From contig NZ_JACVVP010000054.1 of the NCBI RefSeq assembly GCF_014534745.1, forward strand, positions 1 to 52,491: DNA of 52,491 bases, written 5' to 3'. Origin of the DNA: Flammeovirga sp. EKP202 (GTDB lineage Bacteria; Bacteroidota; Bacteroidia; Cytophagales; Flammeovirgaceae). Within the stretch, counting starts at the first letter, position 1; every line of letters begins with the position of its first letter. The notes under the pieces are model-generated. The model ran no database searches. It was not told the origin of the DNA and saw only the letters and a program-made list of their open reading frames with translations. The position numbers and the translations under genes were made by a program. Below are positions 18,636-27,799 of the stretch, in pieces.

Positions 18636-19961
18636 ATGAAAAATATATTTATTTCGGCACTTTTGTTTCTGTTTACTTTTTCTCAGGTAACAGCTCAAGA
18701 ACAAGAGAAAGTCGTTGCACAAACAATTACCTTAAGTTTAGCAGATGCTATTGCTCAGGGTCTAGATAATAATTATTCCATTCGTATTGAAGCACAAAAT
18801 GTGGAAATCGCCAAAACCAACAATACACTAGAAAATGCTGGTTTATATCCTTCTATAAGTGTTAATACCGGCTGGAATCATCAGTGGTCTCAAGCTGTCA
18901 ACTCAAGTTTAGGAAGTATTACTCCAGATGTAAAAACACAATTTACCATTTTCAATGGCTTTCAAGTGTGGATTAATAAAGCTCAACTCGAAGAGTTACA
19001 ACACTTTTCTGAAGGTAATGCTCAAGTTGTAATAGAGAATACTATCAAAGATATCATTGTGGGGTATTATGAAGCATTGCTAGAGCAAAATAGGTTTGAA
19101 GTTGCAGAGCGTTTAGCACAATTGTCACAAGAGCGTTATGACTATACAAATTCTCAAAAGGAATTAGGACAGAAAGTAACGTATGATGTTCTTCAGGCCA
19201 AAATAGCTTGGTTCGAAGACCGAAAAACAGCTTTAGAACGTAAAAACACATTACAAGTAAAGCTTCGCGAACTCAATTTTATAATGGGTGTTCCTGAAGA
19301 AGAACAAGTAACGTATAACCTCACAGAAGATTTTGAGGCAGTAGAAAAAGATTATATACTTCAAGATTTGATTGAGAGGTTAAATGCAGATAACTCTACT
19401 TTAAAAAATCAATACGTCAATCAAATTATCAAACAAAAGGATATTGAATTGGCAAAAGCTGCTTTTATGCCTCAAGTAACTGGTAATGCAAGTCTTAACT
19501 ACACGGACCAATATGCTGTTGGTGGTAATATTCCAAACTTTATGGTTGATGGAATCAATGGTTCAGTAGGCGTTACACTTTCTTTGCCGATTTATATGGG
19601 AGGAAGCAGAAGAAGAGCAAAACAAATTGCCACCATCAACAAACAAATTGCAGACATAGAAACCGCTCAGATGTCACATAGCTTGAATAATCAAATGATG
19701 CAGGTCTATGACACGTATGTTCTTCAGAGAGAAATCTTAGACCTTGCGGAAGAACAAGTAGCTACCGCACAATTGAACTTAGATATGTCGACAGAAAGAT
19801 ATAGAAACGGACAGATTAATTCATTTAACCTTCGTGATGTTCAGATTCAATATTTGGACGCACAAAACTCCAGACTTTCAGCCATATTTAATTTAATTTC
19901 AACAAACACAGAGATCGTTAGATTGACCGGCGGTATCATTGATGCTTACGGAAATCAGTAA
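18636..19961 (+). CDS. TolC-family outer-membrane efflux channel
   Basis: A 441-residue protein with a signal peptide (MKNIFISALLFLFTFSQVTAQ) and two OEP repeats. Each begins with a long helix, as in LSLADAIAQGLDNNYSIRIEA at about residue 30 and a matching block before LSLPIYMGGSRRRAKQIA at about 310. The family forms trimeric channels spanning outer membrane and periplasm. It is the last gene of the efflux operon and is followed by a terminator. Confidence 0.93.
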   Translation: MKNIFISALLFLFTFSQVTAQEQEKVVAQTITLSLADAIAQGLDNNYSIRIEAQNVEIAKTNNTLENAGLYPSISVNTGWNHQWSQAVNSSLGSITPDVKTQFTIFNGFQVWINKAQLEELQHFSEGNAQVVIENTIKDIIVGYYEALLEQNRFEVAERLAQLSQERYDYTNSQKELGQKVTYDVLQAKIAWFEDRKTALERKNTLQVKLRELNFIMGVPEEEQVTYNLTEDFEAVEKDYILQDLIERLNADNSTLKNQYVNQIIKQKDIELAKAAFMPQVTGNASLNYTDQYAVGGNIPNFMVDGINGSVGVTLSLPIYMGGSRRRAKQIATINKQIADIETAQMSHSLNNQMMQVYDTYVLQREILDLAEEQVATAQLNLDMSTERYRNGQINSFNLRDVQIQYLDAQNSRLSAIFNLISTNTEIVRLTGGIIDAYGNQ

Positions 19962-19981
19962 AAATTAGATTGATTTATTTT

Positions 19982-20014
19982 AAATCCCAATCAGTGTCGG
20001 TTGGGATTTTTTTT
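19982..20014 (+). terminator. Terminator of the RND efflux operon
   Basis: A 9-bp stem (AAATCCCAA at 19982-19990, TTGGGATTT at 20001-20009) followed by a run of eight or more T. It ends just before the convergent tspO-like gene and may also serve it weakly. Confidence 0.9.
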
Positions 20015-20016
20015 GC

Positions 20017-20478
20017 TTAATTATAAAGTACTACATAAGCATTAAGTGATGTAGCAATATTAATCCAAACAAAGTAAGGTATGATAAGTAATGACCACCA
20101 TCGAAGTGACTTATAGTAATTAATAAGGTAAATATAAATCAAAGCGGTAAGGGCAATGATTATCACTAATCCAAAAATCGTATTTCTAAAGTAGAAGAAA
20201 ACCGGATTCCAACTAATATTAAGAATCACTTGAGCAGCATAGAGTAATATAAACACCAATCTGTTCTCTTTCTTATAAAGCAAAGCCAAATAAACTGAAA
20301 AAGTGATCATTATTGTAGTCCAAGCCACGCCGAATACCCACCCCGGAGGGGTCCAAGGAGCTTTGTTCATTTGCTGATACCATTCTGAAGGCACACCGTC
20401 GCCCGTAAAAAATCCACCAATTGCTAGGCCTGCAAAATTTATTACTAAAAAAATAATTACTCTAATCCACATAAGCAT
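20017..20478 (-). CDS. TspO/MBR family membrane protein
   Basis: A 153-residue, five-helix tryptophan-rich sensory/translocator protein. Family marks are WTPPGWVFGVAWTTI (about residues 42-56), then NISWNPVFFYFRN (about 88-100), and many Trp residues. TspO proteins bind and degrade porphyrins and respond to oxidative stress. The exact role here is unknown. It stands alone and is convergent with the efflux operon. Confidence 0.9.
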   Translation of the reverse strand: MLMWIRVIIFLVINFAGLAIGGFFTGDGVPSEWYQQMNKAPWTPPGWVFGVAWTTIMITFSVYLALLYKKENRLVFILLYAAQVILNISWNPVFFYFRNTIFGLVIIIALTALIYIYLINYYKSLRWWSLLIIPYFVWINIATSLNAYVVLYN

Positions 20479-20701
20479 TGATTGTAAAAAAACTTATCTC
20501 AAAAAATATTTCCACATGTATTAATAATCAACAGACCCACATAATGTTTTAATTCTATTTGAAAAAACTGCCTTCCAATGGAACTTATTGCATTAAAAGA
20601 AGTCTCTTAATAGGGATTTGAAGAACTTTCAACTCTATTGAAACTTGACATCTTACTTTACTGTTAACGAAAGTAAGAAACCTGTTAGACCTAATTTTTT
20701 T

Positions 20702-21607
20702 ATGAAAAACCAAAAGCTACTCCTTCTCGTTATTACTCCTTTTATTGTGATGGCTTGCGATTTAATTAATGAAGTAACAGATTGCTCTACTGCACCCGTT
20801 TTGAGACAATACAATATCTTAATTAATGACATTGCACAAGCCGATACATCCGATTGTATCGCTATTGCTGAAGCACTTGATTCTGCCATTGTTTTTGTCG
20901 AAGATAATAAGGCTTGTGTTGTTGCCTCTTTTACGGAAGCAGACAGTACAATTAATGCTCTTGAATTTGTAAATGGAGAATTGGAACAATGGAAAACAGT
21001 AAGAACTCAATACGATGAATGTGCTGGTTCGAGTACTGTAGGAGATACAAATCCCTGTTCAGAAGACTCTATCGCTGCCACTAAATACGATTATAAAATG
21101 GCTTATTATGATGCCTTTGATAGTCGTAATTGTGAAGATATAAAAGCGGCAATCGATTCTTATATCACTTACCTCGAAGAAAATAGAAGTTGTATCGCAG
21201 AAAGCTCTTCAGAAGCAAAAGTTGACGCCGAAATTGCAACATTTGTTGAAGCTAGAAAAATCATTCTGGAAAGCAACTGTCACCCTGATGTTTTGAAAAC
21301 CTTTAATCTTTTCAAGGCCAAAACAGCAGTAAGTGAAATGAGCTGTACACAAGCCATTTCAGCATTTGTAAAATCAGAAAGACTTTATGACGATGCACTT
21401 ATTGAACAAAACTGTCACTCTCTTGTTTTAAATGCAGAGTATCTCATGGAAATTTACAACAATAAGACAGAATGTTTGGTAGACTTTGTTGCTGATAAGT
21501 TTGATTATTCTAAAGCTGAAGCACGAGAAAAAATCACAAAAAAAATAAATGCAATTTCAGAACATCTAAAAATGACCAAATCAAATTGTAGTGGGTTTGA
21601 GGAATGA
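20702..21607 (+). CDS. Cys-rich lipoprotein with internal helical repeats, unknown function
   Basis: A 301-residue lipoprotein. MKNQKLLLLVITPFIVMAC gives a lipobox VMAC with Cys19. A TTG at 20645 would add 19 residues but spoil the signal, so the ATG is chosen. The mature part has about 13 Cys in a repeated C-(19..24)-C-(20..23)-C pattern. Matching segments are DCIAIAEALDSAIVFVEDNKAC, NCEDIKAAIDSYITYLEENRSC and SCTQAISAFVKSERLYDDAL, each preceded by a related helix. I do not recognise the family. Disulfide-stapled helical hairpins in the periplasm or on the outer membrane are an inference. Confidence 0.8.
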   Translation: MKNQKLLLLVITPFIVMACDLINEVTDCSTAPVLRQYNILINDIAQADTSDCIAIAEALDSAIVFVEDNKACVVASFTEADSTINALEFVNGELEQWKTVRTQYDECAGSSTVGDTNPCSEDSIAATKYDYKMAYYDAFDSRNCEDIKAAIDSYITYLEENRSCIAESSSEAKVDAEIATFVEARKIILESNCHPDVLKTFNLFKAKTAVSEMSCTQAISAFVKSERLYDDALIEQNCHSLVLNAEYLMEIYNNKTECLVDFVADKFDYSKAEAREKITKKINAISEHLKMTKSNCSGFEE

Positions 21608-21752
21608 TTTAGACTGAAGTAATTTTCTTTTGAAAGAAATTTATAATTAATGTTAGAGGGTTAGCTTTTGGTTATTTTTTTTGGTATATTAAATTAAGAA
21701 AAACATTAAAAGCTCAATTGGTATTACAGGTGCATAGTAGACCAATGTGAGT

Positions 21753-21780
21753 AGCCTTTCAATTGCTTGAAAGGCTTTTT
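21753..21780 (+). terminator. Terminator after the Cys-rich lipoprotein
   Basis: A 10-bp stem with a TTGC loop (AGCCTTTCAA at 21753-21762, TTGAAAGGCT at 21767-21776) followed by T's. It abuts the stop codon of the convergent MATE gene. Confidence 0.88.
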
Positions 21781-23153
21781 TATTGTGTATTCCCGACTAG
21801 GTTTTTCGCCCATTTTCCTGAGTTTTTTCTCCATAAATAGAGCACTAGCCTCAAGTATTCTTCTAAGGAAACTATGATGTAGACCCAAAAGATGGAAAGA
21901 TCAAATACAAAGGCTCCAATCACTCCTAATGGAATTGAAAATATCCAAGTGCTAAACATCCCTAATCCAGTGGTAAACTTCGTATCACCTCCCGATCTTA
22001 ATATTCCTGCAGCAAGTATAAAGTTGGACATTTTACATGGGAGTAAAAATGCAAAAATATAGCATAACTCAATGGTGATAATTGCAACCTCATCTGTAAT
22101 CTGGTATAACTTGATATAAAAAGGTGTGACAACTGCAATAAATAACGCGACCAACAGTGAGGATAAAAATGTCAGTTTCAAGAGTTTTGTAGCGTATACT
22201 TTTGCTTTTAGAATATTATTCTGTCCTAATTCATACCCAATCACAATGGCTGCTGCGGAGGCTAATCCCATAAAGAAACCTACACTCAGCATTTGTAATG
22301 GTAAAGTCATTGTCATAGCGGCAATATCCACTGTTCCCATTTTACCATAAATCATAGAATAACAGGTCTCACCAATAGCCCAAGACATATCACCAACAAT
22401 TAATGGAGCACTAACACTTAGTAGAGGATAGATTGTTGATTTATCAAAATGGAAAAGATGAATCCGTTTTACATTACCAGGATATTTTTTCCATTGCATG
22501 ATACCCCAAAGTGCTATAGCCTCGACCCACATTGAAATGACTGTAGCCCAAGCAGCACCTTCCATCCCAAGAGCTGGAACACCAAAACCTCCAAAGATCA
22601 ACCAATAGTTAGCAACAGTATTGACTATTACTTTGATAAAACTCAATTGCATTACCAACTTCGCTTTACCAATACTTCTCAAAGATGAACTATAGGCTCC
22701 GCTCAACAATATTGCCGGGAAACCTACCGCTACAATTTGTTGATATAGACCTCCATAATGAATTACTTCAGGATCATTTGAAAAAAGAGATAAAATTTGT
22801 GAAGGGAAAAATACACTCAAAGCAATTCCCAACAACATAACTAGAAAACCAATTTTCAATAAATCTCCAACAAGATAACTGATCTTATCTTTTTCTTTTT
22901 TACCCCAATATTGAGCTATAAAAACACCAGCGCCATTGGCTAAACCCATTACACCCACGATATAGACAAAAGTAAGTCTTCCGCCTAACCCAACAGATGC
23001 AATAATGGTTTCTCCCAATTGACCAACCATCACCTGATCTACCATCCCTAATGCATACTGCAAAAGACTTTGCATAGATATTGGCAATGCGACGTCCCAA
23101 ATTTCTTTATAAAATTTTCTCTGATTGGCTTTTAATGACAACATGCTTAGCAC
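21780..23153 (-). CDS. MATE-family multidrug/cation exporter
   Basis: A 457-residue protein with twelve predicted membrane segments in two homologous halves. Typical sequence includes ALPISMQSLLQYALGMVDQVMVGQLGE at about residues 21-47, GLANGAGVFIAQYWGKKEKDKI, and a second-half counterpart around GFFMGLASAAAIVIGYELGQNN. MATE proteins export organic cations and drugs with Na+ or H+. A second Met at codon 4 is an alternative start. The Nudix gene ends 87 bases upstream on the same strand. Confidence 0.92.
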   Translation of the reverse strand: MLSMLSLKANQRKFYKEIWDVALPISMQSLLQYALGMVDQVMVGQLGETIIASVGLGGRLTFVYIVGVMGLANGAGVFIAQYWGKKEKDKISYLVGDLLKIGFLVMLLGIALSVFFPSQILSLFSNDPEVIHYGGLYQQIVAVGFPAILLSGAYSSSLRSIGKAKLVMQLSFIKVIVNTVANYWLIFGGFGVPALGMEGAAWATVISMWVEAIALWGIMQWKKYPGNVKRIHLFHFDKSTIYPLLSVSAPLIVGDMSWAIGETCYSMIYGKMGTVDIAAMTMTLPLQMLSVGFFMGLASAAAIVIGYELGQNNILKAKVYATKLLKLTFLSSLLVALFIAVVTPFYIKLYQITDEVAIITIELCYIFAFLLPCKMSNFILAAGILRSGGDTKFTTGLGMFSTWIFSIPLGVIGAFVFDLSIFWVYIIVSLEEYLRLVLYLWRKNSGKWAKNLVGNTQ

Positions 23154-23240
23154 AAAATATTGAGTGACCTAAAATTTTTGCAAAACTAATCTCTTACTTG
23201 GTAAATCAAATTAGAATTGAGCTTTGTTAAGTACTAATCA

Positions 23241-23822
23241 TTATAGATGTTCAGCTGTCATTTTTGCAAGCATTGCCCATTGGACAGCTATCAAAGTTTT
23301 AGCATCTCTTATTTTGTCAGATTGATATAAATCCACTAATTCTCCATAAGTATACTTCACAATACGAATGTCTTCTCCTTCCGACAAATTACCCCCTCCT
23401 TCTGCAATTTGTTCATCTAATTCGGCAAAAAATAAAGCTACCTTCTCATTACATCCTCCTGGAGTTGAATAAAAAGTAGACAAATACTGAACATTTTTTA
23501 AAGAATAGCCGATCTCTTCCTTTGCTTCTCTATGTAATGCTTGTTCTGAAGTTTCCCCTTCATCTACCATCCCTGCCATGCATTCCATCAACAATCCATT
23601 GGGATTATCATCCGTCAGTGTTGGTATTCTTATCTGTTCAACAAACCAGTATTTCTCTTCCTTTGCATGATAAAATAAACCTGCAATGGCTTCATTTCTA
23701 ACGACTACCTCCCTTGAAATTTCATCAGACTTGGATCCATTAAATTTTTGATGATCAAATTCAACAACATCTATTTTTAGAAACCCATCATAGGCCCTTG
23801 TTCGCTTTTTTATATTTATCAT
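23241..23822 (-). CDS. Nudix hydrolase (ADP-ribose / GDP-sugar pyrophosphatase type)
   Basis: A 193-residue protein with a complete Nudix box GX5EX7REUXEEXGU: G-MVDEG-E-TSEQALH-REAKEEIGY, about residues 101-123. The upstream MECMAGMVD and downstream STFYSTPGGCNEKVALFFAEL resemble the NudF/NudK branch, which cleaves ADP-ribose or GDP-mannose. The choice between those substrates is not made from this sequence. It may be co-transcribed with the MATE gene. Confidence 0.88.
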   Translation of the reverse strand: MINIKKRTRAYDGFLKIDVVEFDHQKFNGSKSDEISREVVVRNEAIAGLFYHAKEEKYWFVEQIRIPTLTDDNPNGLLMECMAGMVDEGETSEQALHREAKEEIGYSLKNVQYLSTFYSTPGGCNEKVALFFAELDEQIAEGGGNLSEGEDIRIVKYTYGELVDLYQSDKIRDAKTLIAVQWAMLAKMTAEHL

Positions 23823-24061
23823 TATATTTTTTTTAAATGATTCTTACCGCTAAAATAATCAACTCCTTCCATAAATTTTCAAATCTTTTTACACCAGGAA
23901 GGATTGAGATACTAAGAGTTGACTATGAATTCTTTATATTTTGTCATAGGATGGAAATCAATTGTCATTAAAGGACAAATATTCCAATTATTTCAACAAA
24001 TATATTTACATTACGTAATTGAAATGGAGTAAATTTAATTTTTCACAAAACTCAAAATTCA

Positions 24062-24553
24062 ATGAAAGTATTAGCACTATTTTCTTTCTTTCTCTTGTTT
24101 ACAACATCTTTATTTGCTCAAGAAAAACTACTCTTAGATAAAGATTATACTTATAAAATGGATTATAAAGCGTTTAAAAAGCTTTATAAAAAAGAAGATG
24201 ACAGAGATAAGAAAGAGTTTATTATTTATGATGGATTAAAGGCATACAAGAAAAATATGTCGGGCTATTATGTGGCTTATAAATGTAAATTCAATGCTCA
24301 ACGAAAATTAATTGGCTTCGATATTCAATTTGTTGCAGACTCAAAGGAAGATGTACGTGATATTTCTGTTTCCTATATGCAAGAGTTGGTCAACGAACAT
24401 GGTTATGTTCAGAAAAAAGTTGGCGGAACTAAAGTTGCTTATGAAAAAGATATTTTCTCTTACAAATTCCAAACTTTAGGGTATGACTATATTGATAAGA
24501 GGAATAAAAAATGGGTTGCTAAGTATCAAATGAGAGCTTACGACCACAATTAG
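24062..24553 (+). CDS. Small secreted protein, unknown function
   Basis: A 163-residue protein with a clear signal peptide (MKVLALFSFFLLFTTSLFAQ). The mature part is very rich in Lys, Tyr and Asp, with KMDYKAFKKLYKKEDDRDKK and later FVADSKEDVRDISVSYMQELVNEHGY. No Cys-lipobox, membrane segment or known domain is visible. It is monocistronic between the Nudix gene (divergent) and a strong terminator. Periplasmic or secreted location is all that can be claimed. Confidence 0.75.
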   Translation: MKVLALFSFFLLFTTSLFAQEKLLLDKDYTYKMDYKAFKKLYKKEDDRDKKEFIIYDGLKAYKKNMSGYYVAYKCKFNAQRKLIGFDIQFVADSKEDVRDISVSYMQELVNEHGYVQKKVGGTKVAYEKDIFSYKFQTLGYDYIDKRNKKWVAKYQMRAYDHN

Positions 24554-24575
24554 AAATAATTAAAATTAGACGTAG

Positions 24576-24612
24576 AAACCGGAATGAAATTCAGTATTCA
24601 TTCCGGTTTTTT
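24576..24612 (+). terminator. Terminator of the small secreted protein gene
   Basis: A perfect 13-bp stem (AAACCGGAATGAA at 24576-24588, TTCATTCCGGTTT at 24597-24609) with a trailing T-run. Confidence 0.92.
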
Positions 24613-24616
24613 ATGT

Positions 24617-25951
24617 TTAGCCTAATTCTCCTATTTCTTCATTATGATATTCTTTTTGAGATAAAATAAATAACAAGTAGCTCCCTCCTAAAATTGCGAT
24701 GAATATACCTGCCAATACTAAATTATAGTAGGTCATAGCAAGTAATGATACAGTAGCAATTATTAATGCAATTGCAGGTGTGATCGGATACCACGGCACT
24801 TTATAAGATCTCTCTAGCTCAGGTTTACTTTTCCTTAAAGCAAATAAGCTTAACATCGAAATAATATACAATGTTAAAGCTCCAAAACAGGCTATAGTGA
24901 TAATTTCTCCCGTTTTACCGGTAAAAAGAGCAACAATACCAATACACATATTGATCAATAAGGCATTCATTGGTGTCTTAAATTTCGAATGTACTTTCCC
25001 TAATTGCTTAGGAGCATATCCTACCCTTCCAAACTCAAAAGTTGACCTTCCTGCAGCCAAAATAATTCCATGAAATGAAGCAATCAATCCAAGCAAACCA
25101 ATACCAATTAACAACTTATAAAGTAGATGGCCTTCATTGACAACCTGCCCCAAAGCCAATGGCAATGGAGAATCTGAAGCAACTGTTGAACCTGATGGAT
25201 ACACTACTTTCTCCCATCCACCTACTCCTACAGCAGATAAAAATGTAAGAATACATAAGAACACCAAAGTGGCAATCGCTGAACCAAAACCTAGATAAAT
25301 ACTTCGTTTCGGGTTTTTGGTTTCCTCGGCAACATTAGCGATTCCTTCAATGGCTAAGAAAAACCAAATTGCAAATGGAATAGCAGCAAAAATACCTTTA
25401 TAACCAAAAGGTAATGCATTCAATTGAAGATTTTCGTATTCAAAGTGGGGTAATGTAAAACCTGCAAATAAGAGAAGTTCCAATACAGCTAAAACTGTAA
25501 TGATTAACTCAAAAGAAGCTGCTAATTGAACTCCAAAAATATTAATGCCTGTAAAAATAAAATATGCTCCCATTGAAAAGTATATAACATCAATGTCGGG
25601 ATACAAAAGGTGGAGATAAGCGCCTATTGCCGCAGCAATAGCTGGAGGAGCAAAAATAAATTCTATGTTTTGAGCCATCCCTCCAATAAATCCAAAATGC
25701 TTTCCTAATCCTTTGTGTGCATATTCAAAAGCTCCACCCGCTTTGGGTATAGCACATGAAAGCTCGGTGTAGGAGAGTGTAAAGGTCACATACATGATAA
25801 TAATAAAGAATGTGGCAATTGCCAACCCTAATGTACCTCCTTCTGCTAAACCTAAATTCCAACCAAAGTACATTCCTGATATGACATAACCGACTCCTAA
25901 CCCCCAAAGCATAAGAGGTGTTAGGGTTTTGGATAATTGTGAGTTGCTCAT
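24617..25951 (-). CDS. APC-superfamily permease, ethanolamine-permease-like
   Basis: A 444-residue transporter with about twelve helices. The start region YFGWNLGLAEGGTLGLAIATF and FTLSYTELSCAIPKAGGAFEYA (about residues 28-80) resemble ethanolamine permeases (eat) more than general amino-acid permeases. FFLAIEGIANVAEETKNPKRSI (about 210) is the APC signature. The substrate is an inference; no ethanolamine-catabolic genes are nearby. It is separated from the upstream acyl-CoA synthetase by a terminator, so it is probably transcribed separately. Confidence 0.85.
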   Translation of the reverse strand: MSNSQLSKTLTPLMLWGLGVGYVISGMYFGWNLGLAEGGTLGLAIATFFIIIMYVTFTLSYTELSCAIPKAGGAFEYAHKGLGKHFGFIGGMAQNIEFIFAPPAIAAAIGAYLHLLYPDIDVIYFSMGAYFIFTGINIFGVQLAASFELIITVLAVLELLLFAGFTLPHFEYENLQLNALPFGYKGIFAAIPFAIWFFLAIEGIANVAEETKNPKRSIYLGFGSAIATLVFLCILTFLSAVGVGGWEKVVYPSGSTVASDSPLPLALGQVVNEGHLLYKLLIGIGLLGLIASFHGIILAAGRSTFEFGRVGYAPKQLGKVHSKFKTPMNALLINMCIGIVALFTGKTGEIITIACFGALTLYIISMLSLFALRKSKPELERSYKVPWYPITPAIALIIATVSLLAMTYYNLVLAGIFIAILGGSYLLFILSQKEYHNEEIGELG

Positions 25952-25981
25952 TTGAAATAGTTATTAAATATGATAAAAAAT

Positions 25982-26007
25982 AAAAAAGCCCCATAAAACT
26001 ATGGGGC
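25982..26007 (-). terminator. Terminator of the acyl-CoA synthetase gene
   Basis: An 8-bp GC-rich stem (GCCCCATA at 25988-25995, TATGGGGC at 26000-26007) followed by TTTTTTATTTTT on the minus strand, about 24 bases after the synthetase stop. Confidence 0.9.
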
Positions 26008-26030
26008 GATTCATTATGTATAATAAAGTA

Positions 26031-27671
26031 TTATTCGAATATTACTGTCTCAGATTTATCAAACCATTGACTGTAATAAGGACTATGTATCTTTTCTAAA
26101 TGATTTCTTTTCAACTTTAAAGTTGGAGTCAACAAACCATTATCAATCGTCCAATCTTCCTTCATCACAATAGCTTTTGCTACTTTTTCATAATTAGGAA
26201 GTGTTCCATTTAAACTCTTTAAAGATGATTGAATGGAAGTTCTCAAAGCATCTTGAGAAAGCTCTTTTCCTATTTCTGAAGGAACAATCAAGGCAATAGG
26301 CTGTGGAATTCCGGTACCAACAACACAAACTTGCTCAATATTAGCATTATCGGAAAGTGGTAATTCAAGGTGATTTGGCGAAATATATTTTCCTTTATCT
26401 GTTTTGAATTGATCTTTTACTCTACCAACAATTGATAGGTAACCATCATGATCATATTCACCTAGATCCCCCGTTCTTAAATACCCCTCATCATCAAAAA
26501 GTTCTTTCGTTTTTTCTTCATCTTTGAAGTATCCTAAGGTCAAACAATCACTTAATAAACATACTTCACCTTCTGCTGAAAGTTTCGTTTTGATATGATC
26601 GTATTTTTGACCTACGGTACCAATTTTATTCATGCCAGGGAAATTCATATGTGACACACAAACATCTTCAGACATACCATAACCTTGGTTGACATCAATA
26701 CCTAATTTCTTAAACCATTCTTGTAAATCTGGAGAAATTGGTGCTGCTCCTGATATTACCGACACTGCCTCTTGAAAACCTAAAGCTGATGTAATTTTCT
26801 TTTTAATTACATTATTAATTATTGGAATTTTCAACAGTAAATCCAATCGACTTTGTGGCATCTTTTTCAAGATACTTTCCTGGAATTTTTGGAAAATTCT
26901 TGGAACTGCAAAGAACATATGAGGTTTTGCTTCTGCTAAATTTGCCGGGAATGACTCTAATGATTCTGGAAAAGAAATACTTCCTCCTAAATAAAGGCCA
27001 ATAAACTCATAAGCAGCTCTTTCTGCAATGTGTGCTAAAGATAAGAATGCGAAAAACCTTGGATGTCTTGGTAAGGTGAAATGATGTTCAAATTCAGCAA
27101 CAGCAAATTCAACACTACCATAACTATGCATTACCCCTTTCGGATTTCCAGTTGTACCTGAAGTGTACAAAATAGTCATTAGATCGTCTTTTGCTGGCTT
27201 GTAAATGTCTTGGATTGGAGAAGAACCTTCTACCATTTTATCCCATCCATATTCCTCATTTACACCATGCATCTCAATACCAATTTTTGGTATACCTTGT
27301 ATGCCGCCTTTTTGAGAAGCATAATCATCCAACTTACCTACAAAAATCGCTTTAGACTCACTATGCTCCAAAATCAATTGAATAGTGGCTTTATCTGTAG
27401 TAGGATAAATTGGGATACTGACACCACCTGCCATTAAAATAGCTAGATCAGCCATTATCCAATGAGAACAGTTTTTGGACAAGATCGCTACATGATTTCC
27501 TTTTTCAATTCCCATCTCCTGCAATGCAGTGGCCATTCTTCTGATTTGGTCTCCGGCTTCTTGAAAGGACAATGTAATTTTTCTACCATGAATATTTTGA
27601 TGCAAAAAAGGTTGGTTGGGTGTCTCTCTTTCCCATTTCTGAAATGCATCTAATACAGATATAAAACTCAT
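26031..27671 (-). CDS. Long-chain acyl-CoA synthetase / AMP-dependent ligase
   Basis: A 546-residue ANL-superfamily enzyme that adenylates a fatty acid and transfers it to CoA. Motifs seen: ATP/AMP loop TILYTSGTTGNPKGVMHS (about 167-184), VISGAAPISPDLQEWF, YGMSEDVCVSH (about 330), YLRTGDLGEYDHDGYLSIVGRVKDQFK (about 405-430) and the C-terminal loop KGKYISPNHLE. It is slightly shorter than the ~600-residue family mean, with a short C-terminal domain. Long-chain specificity is inferred from overall similarity to FadD15-like synthetases. Confidence 0.9.
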   Translation of the reverse strand: MSFISVLDAFQKWERETPNQPFLHQNIHGRKITLSFQEAGDQIRRMATALQEMGIEKGNHVAILSKNCSHWIMADLAILMAGGVSIPIYPTTDKATIQLILEHSESKAIFVGKLDDYASQKGGIQGIPKIGIEMHGVNEEYGWDKMVEGSSPIQDIYKPAKDDLMTILYTSGTTGNPKGVMHSYGSVEFAVAEFEHHFTLPRHPRFFAFLSLAHIAERAAYEFIGLYLGGSISFPESLESFPANLAEAKPHMFFAVPRIFQKFQESILKKMPQSRLDLLLKIPIINNVIKKKITSALGFQEAVSVISGAAPISPDLQEWFKKLGIDVNQGYGMSEDVCVSHMNFPGMNKIGTVGQKYDHIKTKLSAEGEVCLLSDCLTLGYFKDEEKTKELFDDEGYLRTGDLGEYDHDGYLSIVGRVKDQFKTDKGKYISPNHLELPLSDNANIEQVCVVGTGIPQPIALIVPSEIGKELSQDALRTSIQSSLKSLNGTLPNYEKVAKAIVMKEDWTIDNGLLTPTLKLKRNHLEKIHSPYYSQWFDKSETVIFE

Positions 27672-27799
27672 AGTTATGATTTAATTTTACGTAAGTTTGG
27701 ACGTATTATGAAAAGTAAGTTTTAATTAAAAATGCTAATATTTAATAACATTAACAAATCATTTAAAGGCTTTTTCATAAAAAAAGAGACAAAATAGTG

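Noticed and set aside
25725-25994. Minus-strand frame of 89 codons overlapping the permease start
   Set aside because: It is an out-of-frame shadow of the permease N-terminus, and its upstream part runs through the terminator hairpin of the acyl-CoA synthetase gene.
27692-27699. TAAGTTTG, a perfect plus-strand -7 promoter match
   Set aside because: It points rightwards into genes that are all on the minus strand, and no plus-strand gene follows for over 4 kb.
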